Assembly (NCBI GenBank): GCA_038748775.1
Contig: JBCDIT010000015.1
Location: 1 to 64,000 of the forward strand
Length of the DNA stretch: 64,000 bases
From: DAIQNV01 sp038748775
GTDB taxonomy: Bacteria > Planctomycetota > Phycisphaerae > Phycisphaerales > UBA1924
Direction: 5' to 3'
Part shown: positions 32,119 to 40,710 of the stretch, piece after piece
Position numbering within the stretch: position 1 is the first letter of the stretch
Layout of the letters: every line of letters begins with the position of its first letter
Translations under genes and position numbers: made by a program
The notes under the pieces: model-generated
The model's input: the letters and a program-made list of their open reading frames with translations, nothing else
The model's database searches: none
What the model was told of the DNA's origin: nothing

Positions 32119-34206
32119 TCACTCCGCCTTCCGTACCCACTCCGCCTCGAGCCCCTCAAGGTCCACCCGCAGCTCATCCCGCCGGTTCGTCAGCTTCTCT
32201 GCCTTCTCGTACTCGGTCCAGATCTCGGGGTCTTCGAGCTGCTTGTCGATCCCGCCCAGTTCTTCCTCGATGGCCGCGATTTTCTCTTCGAGCTGTTCGA
32301 GCCTCATCCAGCTCCACTTGCTCTTCTTGGGCTTCTCGCTGCTCGCTGGATTCGGAACCGGCGCAGGCGTCGGCGCTGGGACTTTCTTCTCGGCGTCCTT
32401 GCGTTTGTCCGTTTCTTGCTTCTTTGCTTTGCTGGCGTCGGGCCTTCGCGTCTTCGCCCCTGCCCTTTCTTCGGCCGCCTGAGCACGCCTTTGCTCGGCC
32501 CGTTCCCAGTCGCTCCAACGTCCCGGGAAGACCTCCGCATTGCCCTTTCCGTCGAGCACGATCAGCTTCGAGCAGCACGCCTCGAGCATCGCGCGGTCGT
32601 GGCTGATGAGGATGAGCGTCCCATCGAAAAGCCCGCCCCCTCGCTCTGCGAGCGTTTCGTCCAATGCGAGTTCGTCGGGTGTGGGGGGGCGCCTCAAGAC
32701 CTCTTCGAGACGCTCCGCTGACGGGATGTCGAGGTGGTTGGTCGGCTCGTCGAGCACCAGGACGTTCTTGGCCGAGGCCATGAGGCCCGCCAACACCGCT
32801 CGGGCACGCTCGCCGCCGCTCATCAGGCCCAGTTCGCGTTCCTGCGAGGGCCCGCTGAACAGGAATGCGCCCGCGAGATCGCGAGCCGCCTGCTCGCTCA
32901 TGAGCTGGTCCGGGCATTCCTTGCGGACGATCTTCTGCAAATAGCGGACGACGCTCAGGTCGGGGTCGAGGTCTTCGTGCGTCTGCGTGAAGTACCCGAT
33001 CGCGAGCTTGGTCCCGAGCGTCACGGTGCCGGCGGTTGGTTCGATTTGACCGAGCAGGCATCGCACGAACGTCGTTTTTCCGGCGCCGTTCGGGCCGACG
33101 ATCCCCACGCGATCGCCCCGTTCGATCACAAGGTCGACGTCGTGGAAAAGCATGCGCCCCTCGCCCTGCTCGTCGCGGTACTCCTTCTTGAGCCCACGCA
33201 CCGAGGCAACTATCTCGCCTGCCCGCTCCGACTTCGGGAGCACGAGCCGCATCTTTGCGGTCTCAAGCGGGCGTTCGAGCGTGGTCGCGTCCTTGGCACG
33301 CTCGAGTCGGCTCTCGCGCCCCTTGGCCTGCTTGGCCCGCTGGCCCGCCTTGTACTTCGCGATGTACGCCTCTTCGCGCTTGAAAGCGGTCTGCTGCTTT
33401 TCAAACGCACGGCGTTGCGTCTCGACGCGGTCGGACCGTTGGCGCCGAAAGGCCGCGTAGTTGCCCGGGTAGTCGACGAGCCGTCCGCCCTTGCCCCGCA
33501 CGACGTCGACCTCGACGATGCGGGTCACGACGGTGTCGAGCAGTCGACGGTCGTGGCTGATCAGGATGACCGCGCCGCCGAAATCATCGGTCAGGAAGTT
33601 CTCGAGCCAGCGCCGCCCCTCGATGTCGAGGTGGTTCGTCGGCTCATCAAGAAGCAGCACGTCGGGCTCTGCGAGCAAGAGCTTGGCGAGGCTCAGGCGT
33701 GCTTTCTGTCCGCCCGAGAGCCCCTCGGTCGGCACGTCGAACTGGGCGTCGACGAAACCGAGGCCGTGAAGGATGGCGTCGACCTTGTGGTCCTGGGCGA
33801 GCCCGCCGGCCGCGTCGATCCGGTGTTCGATGCGTTCTTGCTTCTTGAACAGCTTCTCGAGTTCCTCGCCTTCGGTGCCCGCCATTTGCTCGAAGACGTC
33901 GTGCAGCTCGGCTTCGAGTTCTTCAACATGGGCGAGCGCGTCGCCGGCTTCTTCTCGGAGCGTTCGTCCCGGCTCGAGCACCGGCTCTTGGGCCAGGTAG
34001 CCGGCCCTGGCGCTTCCGGTGAGCACGACAGTGCCCGCATCGGCCTTCCGCAGCCCGGCCAAGACCTTCATCAGGCTCGACTTGCCGCCTCCGTTCCGAC
34101 CCACCACGCCGATTCTTTCGCCCGGTTCGACCGAAAGCGAGACAGCGTCGAGAACGCGACGATCTCCGTAAGACAGCTCGATGTTGGTCGCGGCGAGGAC
34201 GGGCAT
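32119..34206 (-). CDS. ABC-F family ATPase (Uup/YheS-like)
   Basis: A 695-aa protein with two ABC domains and no membrane segments. Domain 1 has Walker A G-R-N-G-G-G-K-S, signature L-S-G-G-Q-K-A-R and L-L-D-E-P-T-N-H-L-D; domain 2 has G-P-N-G-A-G-K-T, M-S-G-G-E-R-A-R and V-L-D-E-P-T-N-H-L-D. A charged linker (R-Q-R-S-D-R-V-E-T-Q-R-R-A-F-E) joins them. A long basic/acidic coiled-coil tail (from about 595) suggests the Uup/YheS type, which acts on ribosomes or DNA. First ABC domain Walker A has N-G-G-G-K-S instead of N-G-A-G-K-S. It follows the FAD reductase gene by 55 bases. Confidence 0.93.
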   Translation of the reverse strand: MPVLAATNIELSYGDRRVLDAVSLSVEPGERIGVVGRNGGGKSSLMKVLAGLRKADAGTVVLTGSARAGYLAQEPVLEPGRTLREEAGDALAHVEELEAELHDVFEQMAGTEGEELEKLFKKQERIEHRIDAAGGLAQDHKVDAILHGLGFVDAQFDVPTEGLSGGQKARLSLAKLLLAEPDVLLLDEPTNHLDIEGRRWLENFLTDDFGGAVILISHDRRLLDTVVTRIVEVDVVRGKGGRLVDYPGNYAAFRRQRSDRVETQRRAFEKQQTAFKREEAYIAKYKAGQRAKQAKGRESRLERAKDATTLERPLETAKMRLVLPKSERAGEIVASVRGLKKEYRDEQGEGRMLFHDVDLVIERGDRVGIVGPNGAGKTTFVRCLLGQIEPTAGTVTLGTKLAIGYFTQTHEDLDPDLSVVRYLQKIVRKECPDQLMSEQAARDLAGAFLFSGPSQERELGLMSGGERARAVLAGLMASAKNVLVLDEPTNHLDIPSAERLEEVLRRPPTPDELALDETLAERGGGLFDGTLILISHDRAMLEACCSKLIVLDGKGNAEVFPGRWSDWERAEQRRAQAAEERAGAKTRRPDASKAKKQETDKRKDAEKKVPAPTPAPVPNPASSEKPKKSKWSWMRLEQLEEKIAAIEEELGGIDKQLEDPEIWTEYEKAEKLTNRRDELRVDLEGLEAEWVRKAE

Positions 34207-34261
34207 TGGGCGAGAGGATAGAGACGAAGAGCGGGTCGGACCGCTCCCCGCCCGGGGCGCT

Positions 34262-35329
34262 CTACCCGGGCTTGCCGCTCAATCGATACCAGAGGCCCAT
34301 CGCTGCCGATCCCTCGCCGCGTCGACCAAGCACCGGCAAGAGTGCCCGCATCAGCTTCGGCCGCATCAGGGACTCGGCCGCGACGCGGCACGCCCACCGG
34401 CGGACGCGCAGGCGGTCTCGGTATGCCGAAGCGAGGGTCCTCTTCGCCTCGGCAAGGTTCCCGTCGAAGGCGTCGACGAAGACCCTGGCAGACCACAGCG
34501 CCAGCCCGATCCCCTCGCCGCCGACGGGGTCGACCGCCGCGGCGGCGTTTCCGAGCCGGACCGACCGCGGATGTCCCGGCTCGGTGTATCTCGATCGCGC
34601 GACTCCACAGCTCAGCCAGTCTGTCTCGCGGCACGACGGGTCCCAGTCTGGCCAGAGTGAGGCGAGCATCGCATCGGTCCGACTGCCGAACCCCTTGACG
34701 AGCCTTGCGTCCGCGACGAGCGCACACGTCGCGAGCCCGTCCTCGACGCCGACGGTGCCGACGTAGGCCCCGGCGCAGGCCCGCATGCGGACGCCGTCGA
34801 CCGTGCGATCGGGCCTGTAATGGCATTTGAACCCGACGATCCCGGGTGCCATCGGGGTCGATCTTTCCTCGTCGAGGCGGCCGAGCCCGTCAGCGTGGAC
34901 GACGAAGTCGAACCCCTGTTCGGTCTCGTTGGCGCTGACAATCGCGCAGTTGTCTTGCCAGTCGACGCCCCGAACCGTCACGGGTTGGTCAACGTTGACT
35001 CCGAGCGCGATCGCCCGATTCCGAAGCAACTCGTCGAGGGCCTTGCGGCTCAGGCACCACGCCGGCCGGGGCGTCGACCATTCGATCGAGTGGTCGCCGA
35101 CTTCGAGCACCATCGATCCCACGCGCCGGGCCCCGGCCGCGATCAATTCATCGGGAGCGACGAGTCGTTCAAGCGCCTCGGTGCCGGCGGGGCTGACGTA
35201 CTCCCCGCACACCTTGACGCGAGGGAAGACCTTGCGCTCAAAGAGCGTGACTGCGCACCCCTTCTGTGCGAGCCCGATGGCTGCGCCGCACCCAGCAGGT
35301 CCGGCCCCGATGATCGCGACGGTCGTCAC
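34262..35329 (-). CDS. FAD-dependent oxidoreductase (geranylgeranyl reductase-like)
   Basis: A 355-aa flavoprotein with an N-terminal Rossmann G-A-G-P-A-G-C-G-A-A-I-G-L-A (about 8-21), V-C-G-E-Y-V-S-P-A-G around 42-50, and the second FAD motif R-L-G-N-A-A-A-A-V-D-P-V-G-G-E-G-I-G-L-A, which resembles the G-D-A-A-x-x-x-x-P-x-x-G-E-G form with N in place of D. This is the geranylgeranyl reductase / aromatic hydroxylase superfamily. The start overlaps the stop of the upstream methyltransferase by four bases, so they work in one pathway. Substrate unknown; a lipid or prenyl quinone type is possible. Confidence 0.85.
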   Translation of the reverse strand: MTTVAIIGAGPAGCGAAIGLAQKGCAVTLFERKVFPRVKVCGEYVSPAGTEALERLVAPDELIAAGARRVGSMVLEVGDHSIEWSTPRPAWCLSRKALDELLRNRAIALGVNVDQPVTVRGVDWQDNCAIVSANETEQGFDFVVHADGLGRLDEERSTPMAPGIVGFKCHYRPDRTVDGVRMRACAGAYVGTVGVEDGLATCALVADARLVKGFGSRTDAMLASLWPDWDPSCRETDWLSCGVARSRYTEPGHPRSVRLGNAAAAVDPVGGEGIGLALWSARVFVDAFDGNLAEAKRTLASAYRDRLRVRRWACRVAAESLMRPKLMRALLPVLGRRGEGSAAMGLWYRLSGKPG

Positions 35330-36111
35330 GCGCCAGCCTCTGCGGAATCACCGACATCCCCGGTATCCCCCTGGTCCGCTGGTGGGGCGCCTTTCCACGC
35401 ATCTTGTTTTTCGCCCGCCATGGTGAACCGGTGCGTGAACACCCGCCACCGATAGCTCGCGTAGTCGATACCCGCCTGAGCCGCGAGCATCCGAGCCTCG
35501 CGCCGGCTGAAGCCGGCCCGCACGCTCACCCTCGCGTCGTGTCGGATGATCTCGGGCTGGCCCACGGTCATCACGTTGATCGCGACCATCCCGAGGCGGG
35601 TGCGCACCAAGTCGTTCCAGACCACGCCCGCCCGGGCGATGCGGTTCATCATGCTCAGCACGGCGACCACCTCGTCGTCGTTGGGCATGTGATGCAGAAA
35701 GAGCCCGGCGTGCACGTAGTCGAAGCTCCCCGCTTCGAAACGGTCGCCGATCGTCAGAGCGTCGGCTTCGAGCAGGTCGACCCCGTCGGTGTCCTTTGCA
35801 TGCTTCCGCGCCGCGTCGAGGGTGGCCGGGTGGTTGTCCACGCCGGTGATCCAGAGGTCGTACCCGTTCGCCAGAGCCCACTTTCGGGCCGCGACGGGCA
35901 AGTCCGCCGAGCCGGTCCCGAGGTCGAGCATCGTGATCCGCCGGTCGCGCGGCCAGCGGATCGACCAGAGCCGCAGGTGGCGGAGCAGGGCGCTGACACC
36001 TCCCAGCCGGCGGTTGACCGCCCTGATGTAGGACAGCGCTCGATCGAGCTGCTCCCGGTCGATCGCCGGGTCGTCCATGAGTTCCTTGGTCCAGACTCGC
36101 TTTGTGGTCAT
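35326..36111 (-). CDS. Class I SAM-dependent methyltransferase
   Basis: ATG 36111 starts a 261-aa product; the frame further upstream overlaps the panB region and is not real. Motif I is M-L-D-L-G-T-G-S-A-D-L-P, followed by V-D-N-H-P-A-T-L and L-E-A-D-A-L. F-D-Y-V-H-A-G-L-F-L-H-H-M is the motif IV segment typical of small-molecule methyltransferases such as UbiE-like enzymes. It is coupled (ATGA) to the FAD reductase gene. In other bacteria this pair often follows a type III polyketide synthase, but none is here. It is divergent from panB with 48 bases between starts. Confidence 0.85.
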   Translation of the reverse strand: MTTKRVWTKELMDDPAIDREQLDRALSYIRAVNRRLGGVSALLRHLRLWSIRWPRDRRITMLDLGTGSADLPVAARKWALANGYDLWITGVDNHPATLDAARKHAKDTDGVDLLEADALTIGDRFEAGSFDYVHAGLFLHHMPNDDEVVAVLSMMNRIARAGVVWNDLVRTRLGMVAINVMTVGQPEIIRHDARVSVRAGFSRREARMLAAQAGIDYASYRWRVFTHRFTMAGEKQDAWKGAPPADQGDTGDVGDSAEAGA

Positions 36112-36159
36112 CGGGGCGTTCGATCCGGGTGGGGCGTGGGGGGTTCTAGACTTCGGCGT

Positions 36160-37050
36160 ATGAGTATCCACGAAACGATGGCGGCTGTCCCCGGCGAACA
36201 GCCGAGGAAGCCCATCACGCTCCGGACGCTGGACCGGATGGCCCAGCAGGGCGAACCCTTCGCCTGCCTCGCGGCCTATGACTTCACCACTGCCCGGTGG
36301 CTCGAACGCGCGGGCGTGCACCTCCTCCTCGCGGGCGATTCAGCGGCCAATGTTGTCCTGGGCTTCGACTCAACCGTCCACGCCCCGCTCGACTTCATGG
36401 TCACCATCACGGCGGCCCTCAAGCGTGGCGCCCCCAACACGCCGGTGATGGCCGATATGCCCTTCCTGAGCTATCACCGATCAGAATCCCAGGCTTTGGA
36501 CAACGCCGGCACGTTCATGACCCAGGGCAACGCCGACTGTGTCAAAGTCGAAGCCGACGCGAGCTTCGCGCCGGTGGTGCGGGCTATGACGCGAGCCGGA
36601 ATCCCGGTGTGCGCCCACGTCGGCAGCCGCCCGCAAACCGCCGCGGTCACCAGCGGGCCCCGCGCTGCCGGGCGGACACGCGAGGAACTCGAGACGATTG
36701 TCAGCGACGCCAAGGCGCTCGAAGACGCCGGAGCCGTTCTCTTGCTGATTGAGGCCGTCCCGACCGACGTGACCGAGGCGGTCGTGAAAGCCACGTCTCG
36801 CCCGGTGATCGGGATCGGAGCGGGAACGGCGTGCCACGGCCAGATCCTCGTGGTCAACGACTTGCTGGGGCTCACCGATCAGCCGCCCCGTTTCGCGGAT
36901 CCGGTCGACGAGATCGGGCCCAGGATCCGGGCGGCCGGCGAGGAGTGGGTGCGCCGGGTCGCGACGGGTGAAATCGGGGGCACCGGATACACCATGAAGA
37001 AGGGCGAGACCGAGCCTCTGCAAGGCCCCCGCCTTTCGGGGCTTGGGTAA
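36160..37050 (+). CDS. panB: 3-methyl-2-oxobutanoate hydroxymethyltransferase
   Basis: PanB makes ketopantoate for pantothenate and CoA. The start ATG 36160 gives 296 aa; the longer open frame to 35404 is the shadow of the methyltransferase gene. Visible elements are L-A-A-Y-D-F-T-T-A, the metal/substrate Asp in L-A-G-D-S-A, A-D-M-P-F-L-S-Y, the K-V-E pair in C-V-K-V-E-A-D-A and L-L-I-E-A-V-P. All known active-site acidic positions are kept. The usual G-H-I/L-G-L-T-P-Q segment reads A-H-V-G-S-R-P-Q. No panC or panD neighbour. Confidence 0.9.
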   Translation: MSIHETMAAVPGEQPRKPITLRTLDRMAQQGEPFACLAAYDFTTARWLERAGVHLLLAGDSAANVVLGFDSTVHAPLDFMVTITAALKRGAPNTPVMADMPFLSYHRSESQALDNAGTFMTQGNADCVKVEADASFAPVVRAMTRAGIPVCAHVGSRPQTAAVTSGPRAAGRTREELETIVSDAKALEDAGAVLLLIEAVPTDVTEAVVKATSRPVIGIGAGTACHGQILVVNDLLGLTDQPPRFADPVDEIGPRIRAAGEEWVRRVATGEIGGTGYTMKKGETEPLQGPRLSGLG

Positions 37051-37228
37051 GCACGCTTATTTGGATCTTGATAGGATTTTTGGGGAATCGGCCGGCGGGT
37101 CGGAGTGTTTCCCGCATCCTGAAACGTTGTCGAGTCGAACTCTGGCTCGTCCGATTCGCATCCGGGGGGAAGCACAACTCGAGGCCGGCGGGCGGTTCCG
37201 CCGAGGCTCGGGGTTTCGTGGAGGTTCT

Positions 37229-38626
37229 ATGCGACGCTTCGTCACCGGGCTCCCTGCTCTCTTCGTGCTCTTGGCCACCACGCTCGTCTTGGTGGCAGCG
37301 CCGGCGGTTCTCGATCGACTCGCCGCGGCGCACGCGACGGCACGGATCACGCTTGCTCGGCAGACACTCGCCGACGACGACATCCTCCGGCGGATCGACC
37401 TCGCCCTGACGTCTCTCGCCGATTCAACGATGCCCGGGGTCGTGCACCTCTCGGTCGGTCAGGGGCGGTTTAGCCGGAGCTCGGGCTCGGGGTGGGTCTT
37501 CGACGAGGACGGCCACGTCGTCACCAACGCGCATGTCGTGAGAGGGTCCAACAGGATCCGTGTCCAGTTCGCCGACGGGCGCTCGGAATGGGCAAGCCTC
37601 ATCGGGACCGACGCGTTCACCGACATCGCGGTTCTGAAGATCGACTCGTTCCCGGGGCTCTTCCCGCTCCCCCGCGATCGGGACGGGATCGTCCGACAGG
37701 GGCAGCGGGTGTACGCGTTTGGCTCACCCTTTGGCTTTAAGTTCAGCATGAGCGAGGGCATCGTGTCTGGCCTCGGGCGCGACCCGTCCAACGCGAGCGA
37801 GTTTGGTGGGTTCACCAACTTCATCCAGACCGACGCGGCGGTCAACCCGGGCAACTCGGGCGGTCCGCTGATGAACTCGTCCGGCGAACTCGTGGGTATG
37901 AACGTCGCGATCGCCACCGGACGCGACAACGACGGGACCACCGAGGGCGATTCGGCCGGCATCAGCTTCGCCATCCCGGTGGCGACGATCGACTCGGTGG
38001 TGCCGCAGCTCATCGGCAACGGCCGCATCTCGCGCGGCTACCTGGGCATGCGGAACGGCGGCACGAGCGGCCGCGAGACCGACGAAGGCGGGTTCGTCCG
38101 GGGTATTTTGGTGAGCAGCGTCGAGCCGGGCGGCCCGTCTGAGAAGGCCGGTCTCCGCGCCGAGGATCTCATCATCAAAGTCGACGGCCAGCCGACGCCC
38201 GAGTTCAACCTGCTCCGCTCGATCGTGGGCGGCGCCGAACCGGGGACGCTCGTTCCGCTCGAGGTCTTCCGCGACGGTGAGCGGATCGAAATCGATGTCA
38301 CGCTCGGCGTGATGCCGGCGTCCGTTCTGGCGCAGTCGGCGCAACGAACGATCCAGCTCACACTCGGCGCGATCTTCGACGGGGAGGGCTCGAGGAATCC
38401 TCAGGAAGCGAGGCCGGTTGTGTCGCGCGTGCTTCCGAGCTCGATCGCTGAGGAAGCGGGGTTGCAGGAACGCGACCGCATTGTGGACGTGGCCGGTCGT
38501 TCAACGCCAAGCGTGACGAGCATGTTCACCGAGCTGGCCGGGTCGGGACTGCTCGACGGCCGGGAATTCTCGATCACCGTCATGCGGGACGGGCAACGCG
38601 AGACGCTCCGCGTCGACCCCGATTGA
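37229..38626 (+). CDS. HtrA/DegP-like S1C serine protease with two PDZ domains
   Basis: ATG 37229 has G-G-A-G-G five bases upstream; the frame is open to 37043 but without a start that would keep the signal at the N-terminus. The 465-aa product has a signal/anchor (L-F-V-L-L-A-T-T-L-V-L-V-A-A-P-A). The trypsin-like domain has catalytic H102 (T-N-A-H-V-V), D132 (T-D-I-A-V-L) and S210 (G-N-S-G-G-P-L). Two PDZ domains follow (G-Y-L-G-M-R about 270, V-S-R-V-L-P-S-S-I-A-E-E-A-G-L about 395). It degrades or refolds damaged envelope proteins. Confidence 0.92.
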   Translation: MRRFVTGLPALFVLLATTLVLVAAPAVLDRLAAAHATARITLARQTLADDDILRRIDLALTSLADSTMPGVVHLSVGQGRFSRSSGSGWVFDEDGHVVTNAHVVRGSNRIRVQFADGRSEWASLIGTDAFTDIAVLKIDSFPGLFPLPRDRDGIVRQGQRVYAFGSPFGFKFSMSEGIVSGLGRDPSNASEFGGFTNFIQTDAAVNPGNSGGPLMNSSGELVGMNVAIATGRDNDGTTEGDSAGISFAIPVATIDSVVPQLIGNGRISRGYLGMRNGGTSGRETDEGGFVRGILVSSVEPGGPSEKAGLRAEDLIIKVDGQPTPEFNLLRSIVGGAEPGTLVPLEVFRDGERIEIDVTLGVMPASVLAQSAQRTIQLTLGAIFDGEGSRNPQEARPVVSRVLPSSIAEEAGLQERDRIVDVAGRSTPSVTSMFTELAGSGLLDGREFSITVMRDGQRETLRVDPD

Positions 38627-38632
38627 CCGCGG

Positions 38633-39382
38633 TCAGTTCGCTCGCACGCGAACGGTCACCGGCGTGCCCGCCCTAGGCATCGCTTCGTTGCGGGCGAGAA
38701 ACGCGGGGGCGTCGGTCGCCGCGTTCGGGCTCAGCGTGACCCTCGGCGCGATGACCTCCGATCCGAACGTCGTCAGGCCGATCAGCGTCCCGGTGCCGTC
38801 CGCGTCGTAGACCTCGCGTCCGCCGCGAACGACGAAACGGCTGCCGGCGAAGACCCATTGGAATTCGGTTACCGCAACGCCCGATTCGGACCGGATCCAT
38901 TCCGAGGGTGCCGAGACGTGCCGATGCCCGGAATCATCGCTCCAGATGAACTCCACAGCCAGGGGAGTTCCGGTGGCGGGCGTACGGGCGATGCCATCGG
39001 CGGTGACCGAGACCCGCCCGGGAGCGCCGGGGGTCGCGCCGACCGTGAGCAAAGCGGCGTGGATCGACGACGGAGCGACCGGAGAAACAACGAGCGACTC
39101 GTGCTCGCGGGTATCGGGCGAACACGCCACAAGCTCGAGGTAGACGTCGGGCGTGTCCGGGTTTGTGGTGTCGACCGCGACCGTTCCGTCGAACTCGATC
39201 GTCCTCGATTCGACGTCGAGGCGAAGGGCGGAGGGCATATTCTCGAATTGCGAGGGGTTGGGCGCGGAATGGCACGCCGCGAGAACCGCGTTCAAGCCCA
39301 GGGTTAGAGCAACCGCTCGCAGAGTTCGGCGAACGCGTTCCCTCGGCTTTCGTAGTTGTTGAACTGATCCCATGAAGAGCAT
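38633..39382 (-). CDS. YdjY-domain lipoprotein
   Basis: The 249-aa product has a signal ending in a lipobox-like V-L-A-A-C. The segment L-E-L-V-A-C-S-P-D-T-R-E-H-E-S-L-V-V, with I-H-A-A-L-L-T-V-G-A-T-P-G shortly after, is the YdjY core. The rest is beta-rich: W-V-F-A-G-S-R-F-V-V, then Y-D-A-D-G-T-G-T-L-I-G-L-T-T-F-G-S-E. The start is uncertain (ATG 39382 or 39373); either overlaps the murD 3' end by about 70-79 bases, which is large. Its function is unknown. The 3' end is seven bases from the HtrA stop. Confidence 0.78.
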   Translation of the reverse strand: MLFMGSVQQLRKPRERVRRTLRAVALTLGLNAVLAACHSAPNPSQFENMPSALRLDVESRTIEFDGTVAVDTTNPDTPDVYLELVACSPDTREHESLVVSPVAPSSIHAALLTVGATPGAPGRVSVTADGIARTPATGTPLAVEFIWSDDSGHRHVSAPSEWIRSESGVAVTEFQWVFAGSRFVVRGGREVYDADGTGTLIGLTTFGSEVIAPRVTLSPNAATDAPAFLARNEAMPRAGTPVTVRVRAN

Positions 39383-40608
39383 CCCGGGCTGAGCAGCACC
39401 GCGTCGCCCTTCTTGGCCTTCGCGGCGATGGCCTGTAAGGCGACCTCAAGCGTATCGCAGCGCAGCGCCCCGGACGTGATCGAGACGAGCTTGGACGCCG
39501 TCGCGCCGATCGCGTAGACGCCGGCAACGTTCGACGCTCGCGCCAACATCGGCGACAGGTCAACGCCCTTGTCATACCCGCCGGCGATGAGGTGCACCCG
39601 CTTCTGCCCCGAGTCGGACAGTGCGGCCAGCGCGAGCGCTGTTGCTTCGGGGGTGGTTGATTTGGAGTCGTTGAAGACGGTGAGTCCCTTGTGAGCGCCC
39701 GCGCCATCGACCCGTTGGAGCCGGTGGGGCAGCCCCGGGAACACGCTGATGGCTTCGCTCGCGAGCGGGTTGTTGATGCCAAAAGCCCGGATCGCGGCGA
39801 GCGCCAGGCCCGCGTTGAGGCGGTTGTGGGCCCCCGGGATGCGCAGCTCGATGTTCTCCGGGTCGGGGACCGCGGTGCGTTCGCCCGGGCTGGGCCAGTC
39901 GAGAACCGACGGGCCCAGGACCGCGTGGCCGGCGTGTTTGAGCAGGCTCTGCTTGCATTGCCGGTAGTGAAACAGCGAGCCGTGCCAGTCGACGTGGTTG
40001 GGCGCAAAGCTCGTGACCACCGCCACCCTCGGGGCGAGCTGGGTCTGCCCGAGCCAGTGCAGCTGTGCGCTCGAGAGTTCCAGGACGATCGCACCCGCCG
40101 ACGCCAGGTCGGGGCTGTTGAGCAGAGAACCCCCGATGTTGCCGCCGAACACCACGCGCATGCCGGCTGCGTTCAAGCCCTCGGCGATCATCGAGGCGGT
40201 CGTGCTCTTTCCGGCCGTCCCGGTCACGGCGATCAGGCTCCCGTGCCCGGGGTGCTCGGCGATGCGGTCGACCGTGAAGGCGATCTCGGTCAAGATCGTT
40301 TTCTCGGCCGCCATCGCGGCGCGAACGAAGCGGTTGTCCCAGGGCGTCGGAACCGCTGGGTTGACGACGACCGCGTCACGCGTCGTAAAGTCGGAGACGT
40401 TGTGGCCTCCGAGCCGCAGAGACACCGCCTTTGACTTGATGAGATCCGCGATCTTCGTCAGAGAGGGGCGGAGCTGCTCGACGTCGGCGGTATCCGTGAC
40501 GAGAACGTCAGCGCCCTGTTCAACGAGATAGCGCGTGACCTCAACGCCGCCACCGAAGCGGCCGAGGCCCATCACCGTGACGCGTTGGCCTTCGAAGTCG
40601 TGTCGCAT
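39304..40608 (-). CDS. murD: UDP-N-acetylmuramoyl-L-alanine--D-glutamate ligase
   Basis: MurD adds D-Glu to UDP-MurNAc-L-Ala in peptidoglycan synthesis. ATG 40608 gives 434 aa. Features are V-M-G-L-G-R-F-G-G-G-V at the N-terminal UDP-binding domain, the ATP loop T-G-T-A-G-K-S-T-T (129-137; the canonical form is G-T-N-G-K-S/T), V-V-T-S-F-A-P-N-H-V-D-W-H-G-S, G-A-H-N-R-L-N-A and the C-terminal D-S-K-S-T-T-P-E-A and L-L-S-P-G-C-S-S-W-D-Q-F. These define MurD rather than MurC/E/F. It is outside any visible division-cell wall cluster and sits next to priA. Confidence 0.96.
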   Translation of the reverse strand: MRHDFEGQRVTVMGLGRFGGGVEVTRYLVEQGADVLVTDTADVEQLRPSLTKIADLIKSKAVSLRLGGHNVSDFTTRDAVVVNPAVPTPWDNRFVRAAMAAEKTILTEIAFTVDRIAEHPGHGSLIAVTGTAGKSTTASMIAEGLNAAGMRVVFGGNIGGSLLNSPDLASAGAIVLELSSAQLHWLGQTQLAPRVAVVTSFAPNHVDWHGSLFHYRQCKQSLLKHAGHAVLGPSVLDWPSPGERTAVPDPENIELRIPGAHNRLNAGLALAAIRAFGINNPLASEAISVFPGLPHRLQRVDGAGAHKGLTVFNDSKSTTPEATALALAALSDSGQKRVHLIAGGYDKGVDLSPMLARASNVAGVYAIGATASKLVSITSGALRCDTLEVALQAIAAKAKKGDAVLLSPGCSSWDQFNNYESRGNAFAELCERLL

Positions 40609-40710
40609 CGTGAATGAAGCGTGTCGGCCGGGCAACATGACCAGTCTTCTACCGACAACTGGGAATTCTATCGGCACAACAGATCGGCGGCCCTGAGGTG
40701 TTTGGTTGCG

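Noticed and set aside
32734..34221. 495-codon plus-strand ORF antisense to the ABC-F gene
   Set aside because: The minus strand has intact Walker and signature motifs; the antisense product shows no family features.
35404..36159. Long N-terminal extension of panB in the same frame
   Set aside because: This DNA encodes the methyltransferase on the other strand; PanB proteins start near ATG 36160.
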